Source: Thalassococcus sp. S3 (GTDB lineage Bacteria > Pseudomonadota > Alphaproteobacteria > Rhodobacterales > Rhodobacteraceae). Taken from it: a stretch of DNA of 64,000 nt. The first letter of the stretch is position 1, and each line of letters begins with the position of its first letter. Shown here piece by piece: positions 35,684 through 45,762 of this stretch. Below the pieces are notes generated by a model. It saw nothing but the letters and a program-made list of their open reading frames with translations. It searched no databases and was not told the DNA's origin. The translations under genes and the position numbers were made by a program. The stretch spans positions 3,906,001-3,970,000 of the forward strand of contig NZ_CP022303.1 of assembly GCF_004216475.1 (NCBI RefSeq), written 5' to 3'.

Positions 35684-38041
35684 GTGAAAGATCAATACAT
35701 AAGCGAAAAAACGATCCCCATGGTTGTGTCGGAAATCGCAAAGGATCACATTGAAAACGGACCGTTCCCGCAGGAAAGCAGTCTTGCGCAGAGGCGTGTG
35801 AGGTACGTTAAGGATACACTGGCGCTTGGCGGCAAAATTGCGGGACTGTTTGTCGCGTATTGGCTCATGCGAGGTGTGGTGCACGGGCCACGCAAGTTCT
35901 ATCTGCGCTGGTACGAGCGCAAGCGTGATCGCGGTGAAACCATCTATGTCGAAGACCTACCGGGCGCCAAAAAGCTGAAGCCCGAGGAAATGCGCGACCC
36001 GCAGCAAGAGGCTCTTGCACGCGCGCCTCGCCCTTCACGTCACCCCTTCAAGGCGCGGCATCTGCGCATTCCCGCGTATCCACCGGCCAAAGACACATAC
36101 GCCTATCGCACACCGCCGAAATCGGGAAAGGTTTTGGCGGGCGTGGGCGAGAAGGTTAGGCGGCGGACGACCAAGTTTTTCCATAGCACCTATGCCAAGC
36201 CGTTTGGAGCGATGAACTACGCTTTTCATCTGATGGCACGACTGGAAGCCGTCGATCACGTCCTCTGGACCATTTGGCAAAACCGGCATGCCGAAGGACC
36301 GGTGGCACCGACCAGAAAACCAGTAGCTGATCCCGAAGCCATGGCGGAGCACCTCAAAGAGAAGGCCAAGGAATTCGGTTGCCCGTTGGTAGGCATTACG
36401 CCAGTCGTCGAAGATGCCCTATACGCGCATGCAAAAGATCACCTGCCTTATGCCATCGTGTTTGCCGCGCCGATGGAGCGCGAAACCATGCTGACAGTGC
36501 CGTCGATTGAATCCGGTGCCGCAATCACCGAAGGCTATAACACCGTCGGCAACCCGACCTTGGCGCTGGCCCGCTACATCAGACGTCTGGGATGGAACGC
36601 TGTCGCAGATACAAATCACGGCGCCTTCCCGTCTCTGACAATGCATGTTCCGCTCGCCGTGAATGCCGGCCTTGGCCAGATGGGCCGGCATACGTCGTTG
36701 ATCACCAAAGAGTTCGGGGCAAATGTCCGCCTTGCCGCAGTTCTGACTGATATTCCTGTCACCTTCGACGGCCAAAAGGATATCGGCGTCGAAGACCTCT
36801 GCGCGAACTGCACGATTTGCCTGCAGAATTGTCCTGCGAATGCCATATACGAAGACAAGGTCTGGGTGCGTGGCGTAGAGAAGTATCACCTCGATTTCGA
36901 CCGTTGCATGCCCTATTTCGTTGCCAACGAAACCTGCGGCATCTGCATCACCGTCTGCCCCTGGAGCGACACGGACAAAGGGCCGCTGATCTCGCTGCTG
37001 CAACAACAGCGAAGACAGGTTCAGGAAACCTACCCCGAACCCTTACCAGTCGCTGAATTGGCCTTGCAGATTGACGAAAATGCGCAGCTCGGGCCGCCCA
37101 TGTCTGATGCAGATCCAGAAGATCTTTGGCGCGATGCGGTCATCTCCGAGAAGATCGAGCATCCAGGCAATATTGTCGAACTCACGCTCTCCGCGCCCGA
37201 GGGCCAGAACGCCCTGCCGCCTTGGGCCGCAGGCGCCCATGTGGAACTCTATCTGCCAAGTGGCAAGGTGCGTGCATATACCCTCTCCAACGCGCCTCAG
37301 GATGGTCCGGACTACCGCTTGAGCGTCAAGGTTGAGGAAAACGGGACCGGAGGCTCGAAGGAAATCGGGACACTCCGTGAAGGTCAGACCATCCGCGTGA
37401 ACAGACCGGGAAACAACTTTCCCATCCGTCACTCGGACGACTACGCCTATCTGATGTCAGGTGGCATCGGCGTCACGCCGATGATCTCTGTTGCCGCCGA
37501 TCTCAAGGCGGCGGGAATTCCGTTCGAAATCCACTATAGCGTAAAAGATTCGATCCAAGCGGTACATGCCGATGAACTGCGCGCATTGTCGGGCGGCAAG
37601 CTTCATGTTCATACCAACCGTGACTGGATGAAGGACATCTTCGCGGAGGCCCCTGCGAGATCAGGTGTATATACCTGCGGCCCGCTCGCCTATATGAACG
37701 CCGTGAGGCAAACAGCGATTGAGCGCGGCATCTCGAAAGACGCGATCTACAGCGAAGACTTTGGTTCTGATGCCCCGGACAATCCTTTTGATGTCGTTCT
37801 CGGATCGACAGGACAGCGATTTACCGTTGAACCAGGCGAAACCATCGCAAGAGCTTTGCAGCGTCGCGGCATTTATGTGCCCGTCTCCTGCGGCTATGGC
37901 ATTTGCGGCACCTGCACACTCGGCGTTTTAGAGGGAGAACCGGATGCCCGCGATCAGGTGTTCACCGACGAGGAACGGAAGACCAAAATCACAACGTGCT
38001 GCTCTCGCAGCCACTCGTCCGAAATCGTAGTCGATCTTTGA
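35684..38041 (+). CDS. Reductive dehalogenase domain fused to flavin/NADH/2Fe-2S reductase
   Basis: A protein of 785 residues from GTG 35684 after GGGAG. Residues 46-67 form one hydrophobic segment. Residues 235-365 match the B12-binding RdhA core (LARYIRRLGWNAVADTN, VPLAVNAGLGQMGRHTSLIT), with a conserved Tyr285. Two 4Fe-4S clusters follow: Cys373, 376, 379, 383 (CANCTICLQNCP), Cys408, and Cys418, 421, 425 (CGICITVCPW). From about 480 there is a phthalate-dioxygenase-reductase module: FMN site RAYTLSNAP, NAD site GGIGVTP, 2Fe-2S ligands Cys736, 741, 744 and 772/773. This layout is that of the catabolic dehalogenases BhbA and NpRdhA, which feed themselves with NAD(P)H. The C-terminal half could also reduce the nearby ferredoxin. 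Confidence 0.88.
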   Translation: MKDQYISEKTIPMVVSEIAKDHIENGPFPQESSLAQRRVRYVKDTLALGGKIAGLFVAYWLMRGVVHGPRKFYLRWYERKRDRGETIYVEDLPGAKKLKPEEMRDPQQEALARAPRPSRHPFKARHLRIPAYPPAKDTYAYRTPPKSGKVLAGVGEKVRRRTTKFFHSTYAKPFGAMNYAFHLMARLEAVDHVLWTIWQNRHAEGPVAPTRKPVADPEAMAEHLKEKAKEFGCPLVGITPVVEDALYAHAKDHLPYAIVFAAPMERETMLTVPSIESGAAITEGYNTVGNPTLALARYIRRLGWNAVADTNHGAFPSLTMHVPLAVNAGLGQMGRHTSLITKEFGANVRLAAVLTDIPVTFDGQKDIGVEDLCANCTICLQNCPANAIYEDKVWVRGVEKYHLDFDRCMPYFVANETCGICITVCPWSDTDKGPLISLLQQQRRQVQETYPEPLPVAELALQIDENAQLGPPMSDADPEDLWRDAVISEKIEHPGNIVELTLSAPEGQNALPPWAAGAHVELYLPSGKVRAYTLSNAPQDGPDYRLSVKVEENGTGGSKEIGTLREGQTIRVNRPGNNFPIRHSDDYAYLMSGGIGVTPMISVAADLKAAGIPFEIHYSVKDSIQAVHADELRALSGGKLHVHTNRDWMKDIFAEAPARSGVYTCGPLAYMNAVRQTAIERGISKDAIYSEDFGSDAPDNPFDVVLGSTGQRFTVEPGETIARALQRRGIYVPVSCGYGICGTCTLGVLEGEPDARDQVFTDEERKTKITTCCSRSHSSEIVVDL

Positions 38042-38099
38042 GCTTCAGACTCCTGCAACCAAGGATCCTCAATCAAGTCCTGATACGCTAGACAATTTA

Positions 38100-38830
38100 T
38101 CCGCCTGAGCGGCTTTTCGACAGAACCGAAGCCGGTGAAGCGATGGCCCATGGCATGCCGCGTGTCGATGACCGGCGTATGTTGAGTGGGATTATATGCA
38201 TTAACCGTAATGGCTTGCGTTGGCGCGACGCGCCGGTGGAATACGGTCCACAAAAGACGCCGTACAGGCGATGGAGCGAGAAGGGCATCTTTGCCCGGAT
38301 GATGGCCAGTCTGGCTGCCGATCACGGTGAAAGATGACTGTGATGATCGACGCTACCTATCTCAAGGCCCACCGCAGAGCGACCATCCTGGACGTCAAAA
38401 AGGGGATCATGGACATCTGATTGGGACTACCAAAGGCGGCATGACCACCAAGCTGCACGCCATCTGCGCCAGCCAGAGCCGCCTGTTGAACCTGTTCGTG
38501 ACCACCGGGCAGGTCAGTGATTTGATCGGCGCGCGCACCTTGCTCAGCAGCCTTTCGAACGTCGATTGTTTGCTCAGAGATCGCGGCTATGATGCCGATT
38601 AGGTCAGAAAAGCGTTGCGGGACAAAGGGTTGCACGCAAGTATCCCGGACAGAAGACAACGAAAAAGCCAGTCAAGTACGACAAGCGCCACTACAAAAGC
38701 CGCAATCGTATCGGGATCATGTTCGGCAGGCTCAAGGACTGGCGGCGGGTGCCAACCCGAGACGATAGGTGCCCGAAAGTTTTCCTGTCATCCATCGCTC
38801 TCGCAGCAATCGTCATCTACTGGCTTTGAA
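38100..38830 (+). pseudogene. IS5-family transposase remnant
   Basis: Pieces of one transposase in several frames: PRVDDRRMLSGIICINRNGL and RWRDAPVEYGPQKT near 38150-38260, then IDATYLKAHRR near 38345. These are followed by KGGMTTKLHAICASQSRLLN and DCLLRDRGYDAD (38430-38600), and finally GIMFGRLKDWRR and a C-terminal AIVIYWL near 38830. At least two frameshifts and stops interrupt it, and the N-terminus is short. I could not define terminal repeats. It separates the degradation cluster from the nucleotidase gene. Confidence 0.8.
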
Positions 38831-38872
38831 ACTCAATGAGTCCCGACGCTAGGAGTGAGACTAAGCCAATCG

Positions 38873-38902
38873 AAAAAGGCAGAGGGCTCGGAACCCTCTG
38901 CC
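38873..38902 (-). terminator. Rho-independent terminator of the large nucleotidase gene
   Basis: On the minus strand GGCAGAGGG, a 7-base loop and CCCTCTGCC form a 9-bp perfect stem, followed directly by TTTTT. It starts 37 bases after the stop of the large gene. Confidence 0.85.
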
Positions 38903-38938
38903 TTCGACTGTTTTGCGTCAAATGGTCCGCGCGCGGGT

Positions 38939-41900
38939 CTAGAGCGGAACGCCCATGTCGTCGAGTGCGGTCACGGTAAAGACGGTGTCCTGATAGTCCT
39001 GGTCGCCGCCGCCCAACTGATCCTCGATACCGATGCGCAGTGCGCCGCCGCCATCAACGACACCCGACAGGAAGTGTTCGATCCCGTCTGAGTTGAACGC
39101 AGCGCCTGCCGAGTGGAAGATTTCCGCCCCGACCGCGGTGCCATTGTCCAGAAGAACCGGCAGATCACCCGCAAAATCAAAGCCAAGGTTGTTCGACAAT
39201 CCGTTGGCCAGGCTCTCGCCATTCTGGATCAGGAAGAAGACGAGCTCGGCCCCGTCTGCCACGTCATTGATCGTGGCTGTCTGACCAACCGCATCGCCGA
39301 CATCCGCGAACAGGATCTGCACATTGGTGGCCGTGTTCGTTGCGGCATCGAAGACAAACGCGCCCAACGCATTCGAGAAGGCCGCGCCGGACTGATCGAT
39401 CTGGATCTGGAAGTCCTTGGTGCCATCCCCTGTGAGGTATTCGTCAAAAACGATCCCGTCCACGGCGCCCGCGTCAACCGCCTGCCCTTCGTTCAAATCG
39501 GCCCCGTCCCCCAGCAGCTCATCGATGAACTTCACCGTTACCTCTTGCTGCCCACTTTCAGCGGCAAGAACGTTACCGGTGTCAAAGTCGGCATCGGTGT
39601 TGAACTGTGTGCCACGGATCGTGATGTCGCCGGTCTGTGTGTTCACATCGACATCCCGGGTCGAGAAGGGTTCGACGTTGGTGAAGATGAAGGTATCGCC
39701 GTCATCCACGCCCGTGAACGAGGTGTCCTCGTAAACACCAAGCGGCGCTTCGAACGGCTCGCCGTCCTCAAGATCCACGGTGCCGCCGCCCAGCGGCAGA
39801 CCAGAAAGATCATAGGCGACCGTTGTGCCCGACACCTCGTAAGCGGCGATCAACTGGGGCTCTCCGGTCGGACTTTCGGTTGCCGGGACGAAGGTCAGGC
39901 CCTCGGGGCTGACATCGCCGTCCTCACGACCGTTGAAGTAGGTCAGGAAGGTGACGTTGGCCGGATCGGTGACATCATAGGCCATGATACCGCCATCACG
40001 CTCAAGCCCGATAAAGGCAATCATGCGCTGACCGATCATGCCAACGGTAACCGCTTCGGGTTCGACCCCTTTGTTGTCCGAGCGATCCTCGCCGCTGTCG
40101 CCATCGTCGTCATTGAAGCCGCCCGGGTTCAGATCGGCCACGATGCGCGCAAAATCGTCTCCGCTATCGAACACGACGGCACCGGTATCGGCGTTGAAGA
40201 TGGTGAACCCGCGCGATCCGAAGGAGTACAGCTGGTCGATATCGCCGTCACCATCCGTATCACCATCGACGGCAGAGATGTTCAGGCGACCCATTTCGCT
40301 ATCGTCGAGAAGCCCCGCATTCTCCAGTTGGGCTTTCAGCGCAGGATCAAGAAGTCCGTCCTCGGCAGCATCGGCCAGCCGGATCTCGTCTTCGTCGAGG
40401 TCGCGTGCATCGCCTTCGTTTGCGGTGACCAGGTAAGTCTGGCCATTCTGCTCGAACGCAGCGATCGCGTCAGGCATCCGCAGGCCCTGCACGGGACGTG
40501 TTGTGATGTTGATCGCATCATCCCGGTCGGACGTGTCCAGCCCGTTGCCCTCGAGGCTGTGGTCGATCGTGCCAAAGCTGCGGACGCTGACAATCTCGTT
40601 CGTGGTCAGGTCCACGGTGGCATAGGCGTTGGCCTCCTGCAGCGTCACATAGGCGGTCACCCCATCGGGGCTGACGGTGACATATTCGGGCTCAACGTCC
40701 AGCGCATCGCCACGATCCCCCACAATGCGTGCTTCCGAGAGATCGACATTGCTGAAATCGAGTGTCACTGCAGTGGCGCCAGCAACCCCGCCGGAGATGT
40801 CGATGATCGAGATCGAGCCTGCCGGATCGAGGGTTTCATCAATCGGCTCGCCTTCATTGGCAACGATGACCTTGGCACCATCCGGGGTAAAGGCCACGCT
40901 GTCCGGCAAGTTGCCGACCGTCACCTCGCCCAGGCTGTTGCCCTGCACGTCGAAGAACGCGATCACGCCGTTTTCGGCGTTGCTGTCATCCCCGTCATCC
41001 CGCGAGACGGCAACCGCAACTATACCGTTTGCAACTGCCACGGATTGTACGCCATCAAAGGCGGAGATACCGCTGAGGTCGATCGAACGATCCAGTTGAC
41101 CTGTGGCCACGTCAAAGACATCGACGCGGTCTTCCTCGCCGTTGGTCACGAACGCCTTGCCGTTCTCGTAGATCACGATTTCCGAGCCGCCCTCGCCCAC
41201 ACCACTGTCCATACGCTGGGCTTCGGATATTTCCAGTTCGCCGGTCCCTTTGCCGGCGCCAACCGTATCGGTCCGGGTCGAAACCTGTTGGATCGTGTCG
41301 TCGCGCCCGATGCCCGTGTCCTCTTCGCCAAAGGCATTGTCGGCGTCGCCAAAGTTCTCCGAAAGATACTCGGCAAGGGCGTCCTGCTCGGTGCCGTTGT
41401 CGGCAAAGGTCGCGGCGCCGTCACGTACCCCTTCCTGCAAAAGCTCGGTGAAGTTCACGCGGTCGATCACCGCCTGGTCGCCGACCTCGCCCAGAGAGGC
41501 ATCCGTGTTGGTGTTGGGGAATGGATAGCCGTCGCCGCCACCGGTGAAGTTGCCGTCATCATCGAAACGCGGTTCCGCCAGAAAGCCCAGGGTCACGATG
41601 CGGAACGTCTCGTTCGCATCGCCTGCAAGTTCGCCATTGCTGACCAGATCCGCGATGACAGTGCCATCCTCGTCCACGATGACAGCCGTTGTGATCCGGT
41701 CACCCGCAGGCTGGGTTTCATCGAAAGCAAGCTTTACACCAGACAATTGCGGGAACTGGCCCGACACGTCCGGAAGCGCCGAAACACCGTGTTCAAGCAG
41801 CGCCACGATCTCTGCCCGTGTGAGGGTCATCAGCACCAGATCATTGTTGAACGCCAGCGTGGTCTGAATGTCATTCTGGCTGATCCCGCCCTCGGGCTTG

Positions 41901-43276
41901 ATGACATTGCCATCGCCATCCACCACTTCCGGGTTCACCCGGCGCTCGGCCTCGGTCTCGCCCGCGGGCACCACCGTCTCACCGATTGATGCCCGGATGC
42001 CGCCACCGTTCTTGATGGAGATGACCACATCGGCATCGGTCTTCCGTGCTTCGGCAAGGTTGGCATCCGCGGTCAGGTTGCCCAGATTGGTTTCCTGCGT
42101 CCGCACACCGTCCGGGTCGTCCACCTCGCCCGTGCCGGACCGGTTGGCGTTCAGGAACACGTCCGACACACCGAAAACGTTCGACTCGCTTTGAATGATC
42201 TGGGCTTCGATCTCGTCGGCGATCTGCTGGATTTCCGGATCAACCAGATCTTCGGCCCCAAGATTGGCGACGCCCTGGGCATCCGTCGCATAAGCGCCCG
42301 AGACATCCGCATCGTAGCTGTCCGCGATGACATTGCCGTCCGCCTCGAAGTCCACCACAAGCCGCCCGACATATTTGTAGCTGCCGTCAGTATTGACCAC
42401 GGCTGTCTGGCTGCCATTGGCATTGGTTATGAAGGTCGGATAATCGCCCTGCGCGCTATCCCCATCCCGCAGCCGGTCGTTTTCGTCGACAAGCCGTGTG
42501 TTGGAGCCACCGGCCACGATGATATCGACATTGCTGAGACGCGCGGCCAGCTCTTCCTCGATAGAGATGCGCTGCATGTGCGACAGCAGGACAACCTTGT
42601 TCAAGCCAGGATTGTCGTTGAGCACCGCATCAACTTCTTGCTGGATCTCCGCAGCCAGCGCGTCAAGCTGTTCGGGCGTTGGGTTGCCGTCGAACGGGCT
42701 GGGCGCGATACCGACCGTCCCAGGCGAGGCGATCGAACCCAGCGTCGGTGTCGTCGCACCGATGACCGCAACATCTTCACCGTTCACATCAATGATCACC
42801 GAGGAGGTCACGACATTGGCTTGAGGCGCCTGACCACCCGCGACCTCCAGCGGGGCCATGTTCGGGTCGGTGGAAAAGTCGAGGTTGGCGGACAGATAGG
42901 TGAAGTTTGCCCCCTGAAAATCCTGACCCAGAATGTTGCCCTCTGCGCTGCCGTCAATCAGGCCGGCGAGCGTTTCGGTGCCCAGGTCGAATTCATGGTT
43001 CCCCAACGCGACGGCCTGCACGCCAAGCTGGTTCTGGATCTCGATATCTGCAATCCCCGCGGATCCATAGACGCTCTCCGATGCGTCAAAGAAAAGGCCC
43101 GGAATGAATGCATCGCCTGAGCTCAGGGTCAGCGTGTTGTCGGCCATGCCATCATTGCCAAGGTCCTCAGCCCGCAACGCGTTCAAGACCGCAGAAAGCT
43201 GTGGCGCATCCTGAATAGCTGCAGCACCGGCCTCCTGATCAGCGAAATGCAGGAGTTCGAGTGTAAATCTGTCCAT
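38939..43276 (-). CDS. Extracellular 5'-nucleotidase fused to choice-of-anchor beta-propeller and DUF4114
   Basis: A protein of 1445 acidic, Asp-rich residues. Residues 1-300 form a metallophosphatase (ELLHFADQEAG, SSGDAF at 52-57, LGNHEFDLG near 91-99). A 5'-nucleotidase C-terminal domain follows (ETNLGNLTADANLAEARK, ISIKNGGGIRASI). A choice-of-anchor-I or phytase-like propeller occupies about 690-1190 (YVTVSPDGVTAYVTLQEANA). A DUF4114-like end closes it (IGIEDQLGGGDQDYQDTVF). There is no N-terminal signal peptide, so type I secretion through the C-terminus is likely. The probable role is release of phosphate from nucleotides outside the cell. A terminator follows. Confidence 0.88.
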   Translation of the reverse strand: MDRFTLELLHFADQEAGAAAIQDAPQLSAVLNALRAEDLGNDGMADNTLTLSSGDAFIPGLFFDASESVYGSAGIADIEIQNQLGVQAVALGNHEFDLGTETLAGLIDGSAEGNILGQDFQGANFTYLSANLDFSTDPNMAPLEVAGGQAPQANVVTSSVIIDVNGEDVAVIGATTPTLGSIASPGTVGIAPSPFDGNPTPEQLDALAAEIQQEVDAVLNDNPGLNKVVLLSHMQRISIEEELAARLSNVDIIVAGGSNTRLVDENDRLRDGDSAQGDYPTFITNANGSQTAVVNTDGSYKYVGRLVVDFEADGNVIADSYDADVSGAYATDAQGVANLGAEDLVDPEIQQIADEIEAQIIQSESNVFGVSDVFLNANRSGTGEVDDPDGVRTQETNLGNLTADANLAEARKTDADVVISIKNGGGIRASIGETVVPAGETEAERRVNPEVVDGDGNVIKPEGGISQNDIQTTLAFNNDLVLMTLTRAEIVALLEHGVSALPDVSGQFPQLSGVKLAFDETQPAGDRITTAVIVDEDGTVIADLVSNGELAGDANETFRIVTLGFLAEPRFDDDGNFTGGGDGYPFPNTNTDASLGEVGDQAVIDRVNFTELLQEGVRDGAATFADNGTEQDALAEYLSENFGDADNAFGEEDTGIGRDDTIQQVSTRTDTVGAGKGTGELEISEAQRMDSGVGEGGSEIVIYENGKAFVTNGEEDRVDVFDVATGQLDRSIDLSGISAFDGVQSVAVANGIVAVAVSRDDGDDSNAENGVIAFFDVQGNSLGEVTVGNLPDSVAFTPDGAKVIVANEGEPIDETLDPAGSISIIDISGGVAGATAVTLDFSNVDLSEARIVGDRGDALDVEPEYVTVSPDGVTAYVTLQEANAYATVDLTTNEIVSVRSFGTIDHSLEGNGLDTSDRDDAINITTRPVQGLRMPDAIAAFEQNGQTYLVTANEGDARDLDEDEIRLADAAEDGLLDPALKAQLENAGLLDDSEMGRLNISAVDGDTDGDGDIDQLYSFGSRGFTIFNADTGAVVFDSGDDFARIVADLNPGGFNDDDGDSGEDRSDNKGVEPEAVTVGMIGQRMIAFIGLERDGGIMAYDVTDPANVTFLTYFNGREDGDVSPEGLTFVPATESPTGEPQLIAAYEVSGTTVAYDLSGLPLGGGTVDLEDGEPFEAPLGVYEDTSFTGVDDGDTFIFTNVEPFSTRDVDVNTQTGDITIRGTQFNTDADFDTGNVLAAESGQQEVTVKFIDELLGDGADLNEGQAVDAGAVDGIVFDEYLTGDGTKDFQIQIDQSGAAFSNALGAFVFDAATNTATNVQILFADVGDAVGQTATINDVADGAELVFFLIQNGESLANGLSNNLGFDFAGDLPVLLDNGTAVGAEIFHSAGAAFNSDGIEHFLSGVVDGGGALRIGIEDQLGGGDQDYQDTVFTVTALDDMGVPL

Positions 43277-43448
43277 GTGTGTCCCCAGGAATGTAATCAG
43301 AGGTGACAGGCCCCATCGCCCATCGCATCACGCGGACTGATATGTGCCGATTGTAACGCTCCGAAGACAAATGACCGGTTTCTCGACACTCTTTGGAACT
43401 TCACCTGCCTTCTAGCCTGCATGTGGCGTTAAGGTGTTGGATCTATTG

Positions 43449-44288
43449 CTAAATCCAGATTCCGTGCTTTGATTGCAGGTAGCGGATCGCGTTAACATTT
43501 GCGGCATTGCGATCGAGACCCGCAAGATTTGCATCGTATAGCGCCTCGATGCGATCATTCGCGGAACGCGAGGCAAGATATTGCCGCTCCGGCACCCAGA
43601 TCGGGATGCCGCGCGCCTCAAGCTGACCGGACAGCCAGATATCATCCACCATCCAAACATGTCTGGGGATCTCGAACGCGTCGCTCGAAAAGAACGAGGG
43701 CCGCACGACGGCCCCCGCACAGCCCGACAGGATATCGACATAACCCGCGCTCTGAACCGGACGGCGCATCGGCTTGGGCGAGCGGGACTGCGTCAACCCG
43801 CCGGTGAGCAGATGTTTGACCCGGTCCAGACGGTATCCGGGGTCAAAGCCATGATGGCTGACCACCGCGCGGGGCAGGCGCGCGGGTTTGCGAGACGGTG
43901 CAACAAATTCGTCAAGGTGATCGCCGATCGCCGCAACGCATTCCTTTGGCCGCTCTCGCTGATAGGCGAACAGCGTTTCGGCCCATGTGGGATGATAATA
44001 TCGGTCGTCATCGCAAAACAGGATCTGGCAATCCCGATCCTGTAAATCCCTGGCTGCGAAAAGCACCTTGCTGGCCGGTCCAAGATCCTCGTCGACATAA
44101 ATGACACGAATGCCGGATGGTAGATCAGGCAGAGCAATCGCACTATCAGGAAAGCGCCGATAGCGGCGCGGAAGATAAAGGCGTATCTCATCGACATCGG
44201 CGGTTTGCGAGGTCAACGTCCGAAGGGTCTGACCGAGTTCGGCAAAACGAGGGGGGATGGACGTGAGGGAGATAATCTTCGCGGTCAT
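43449..44288 (-). CDS. GT-A type glycosyltransferase-like protein
   Basis: A protein of 279 residues. The opening KIISLTSIPPRFAELGQTL and LGPASKVLFAARD resemble family 2-like enzymes that act on polysaccharides. The metal-binding motif is LFCDDDRYYHPTWAETL near 90-107, and a second acidic site is HVWMVDDIWLSGQLEARG near 218. It probably transfers a sugar to a cell-surface glycan; donor and acceptor are unknown. It stands alone between the nucleotidase gene and an IS110 scrap. Confidence 0.8.
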   Translation of the reverse strand: MTAKIISLTSIPPRFAELGQTLRTLTSQTADVDEIRLYLPRRYRRFPDSAIALPDLPSGIRVIYVDEDLGPASKVLFAARDLQDRDCQILFCDDDRYYHPTWAETLFAYQRERPKECVAAIGDHLDEFVAPSRKPARLPRAVVSHHGFDPGYRLDRVKHLLTGGLTQSRSPKPMRRPVQSAGYVDILSGCAGAVVRPSFFSSDAFEIPRHVWMVDDIWLSGQLEARGIPIWVPERQYLASRSANDRIEALYDANLAGLDRNAANVNAIRYLQSKHGIWI

Positions 44289-44529
44289 GTTGGTCGAGCG
44301 GTATTAGTCCGATATTCATAGTCCGGCGTGCGGCGAAGACGGCCGAGCACATTAATCCGCCTTCGTAGCGACGACATGCGACGCTTTCGTGAAGGTCGTT
44401 CCCCTTAAATACGGAAAACCCGCATGAATAGCTGTGAGAGCAAGGACCGGGAGGATCAGGACATTCCGTCCAAGTCATCCGGCCCTTATCGTTCGCGGCT
44501 CATGCGTTCAACGCCGCGCATTCCGGCAC

Positions 44530-45132
44530 TGGTATGCGCACGCGGGGGTTGGAAGGAATGTGGGGATCAAGCTGCTCAAGGCTGCGTCTGAGTTTGCCAG
44601 AGAGCAAGGCAGCGAAGAGCACTTGGAAATGCCCGAGATCTCGGACGGCATTCCCGGCGTGATGCGTCATCAACTCAATGGCCTCAATGCACGGGTCGAC
44701 GGGCCGGCTAAGCTGATCGAGCAGCACACCTCGCTGTATGGCGATGCGCGGCGGTTGATGCGCCTACCGGAGATTGGACCGATCACCGCGTCGATCGTTG
44801 TCGCCACCATTGGCGATACAAAGCAATTAGAGACCGCACGCGACTTGGCCGCCTGGCTGGGTCTCACCCCGCTCAAGAAATCCAGCGTCGGTCAAAAGCG
44901 TCTCGGGCGCATCACAAGGAAGGGCGATAATCTCCGAAAGCTGCTAATTGTCGGGGTTACATCGCGCACACTCATGGCAAAGAACAAACCGGAGAAAGCC
45001 GATATTTGGAGCGCCAAACTGCTCGACGAAAAACCCGTCCGGCTCGCGAAGCTCGCCATGGCGAAGAAGTCCGCCCGGCTCATATGGGCGTTGCCGACAA
45101 AGCAAGAGGAGTACCGGCAGCTGATCGCTTGA
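44530..45132 (+). pseudogene. IS110-family transposase, C-terminal half
   Basis: The frame encodes the transposase_20 region: LMRLPEIGPITASIVVATIG, DLAAWLGLTPLKKSSVGQKR, LGRITRKGDNLRKLLIVG. The N-terminal DEDD catalytic half is missing, and the upstream 100 bases carry only degraded sequence. It is therefore an inactive fragment. It borders a run of decayed metabolic genes. Confidence 0.85.
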
Positions 45133-45349
45133 TCCTGCCAGGAGATGCAAGACGTTCGATATGATGATGCGAAACGAAGTCAACCAAGAGCAAGGACACG
45201 CCGCCGAATGTCGCGGCCTTCGAGATCATTTGGCCGATAGAAACATTGCTTGCGGAACTCATCAGGGCCAGTGGCGCTCTCTACGCAAACAGGCTGGACG
45301 CACGACTGTCCCGACGGACCAGCGCAACCACGGAAATCTCTGGCAATGC

Positions 45350-45758
45350 AGGAGCCGTCCACTCAGGCTCATTCCGAATGCACTCTGGCTGCACAACACG
45401 CTGTGGTTCCACCCGACGGTCTCTGAAATTCCTTGGCTTTGAGCAGGTCTACAAGAACGAAATAACTGATCTGCCACCAGGCGGGGCCAAGGGCAGGTCA
45501 GATTTTGATCCCAAAGGGCACTCGGATGCTGAGATCATGCACATTGGCCAAGCGTTCATGCGCCAGCCTGCGCCCATCATTGGCCCGGATCGCAACATGC
45601 CGGCTGGCGATATCAATGTTGGTACACGGGAGATCGGCTGGCTCTTCGCGGCCTACAAGACCCACGCGATGGAGTTCACCGGGGCACGGACGGGCAACGG
45701 CCTATCTTTCGGGAGTTCAGAGACAGGGACGAAGGCAACTGGGTTCCGATGTCCCTAG
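45350..45758 (+). pseudogene. NADP-type glutamate dehydrogenase remnant
   Basis: NTLWFHPTVSEI (one frame) and LKFLGFEQVYKNEITDLPPG (another) continue into GGAKGRSDFDPKGHSDAEIM, GPDRNMPAGDINVGTREIGW and MEFTGARTGNGLSFGSS. These follow the GdhA core around the catalytic Lys and the DxG motif. The N-terminal and NADP-binding C-terminal parts are gone, and one frameshift lies near 45425. It runs directly into an acetolactate synthase remnant. Confidence 0.8.
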
Positions 45759-45762
45759 GCGG

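Noticed and set aside
39113..41989. Open frame of 958 codons on the plus strand
   Set aside because: It lies opposite the nucleotidase/propeller gene. The Asp-rich sense protein explains the open antisense frame, and no domain is visible in it.
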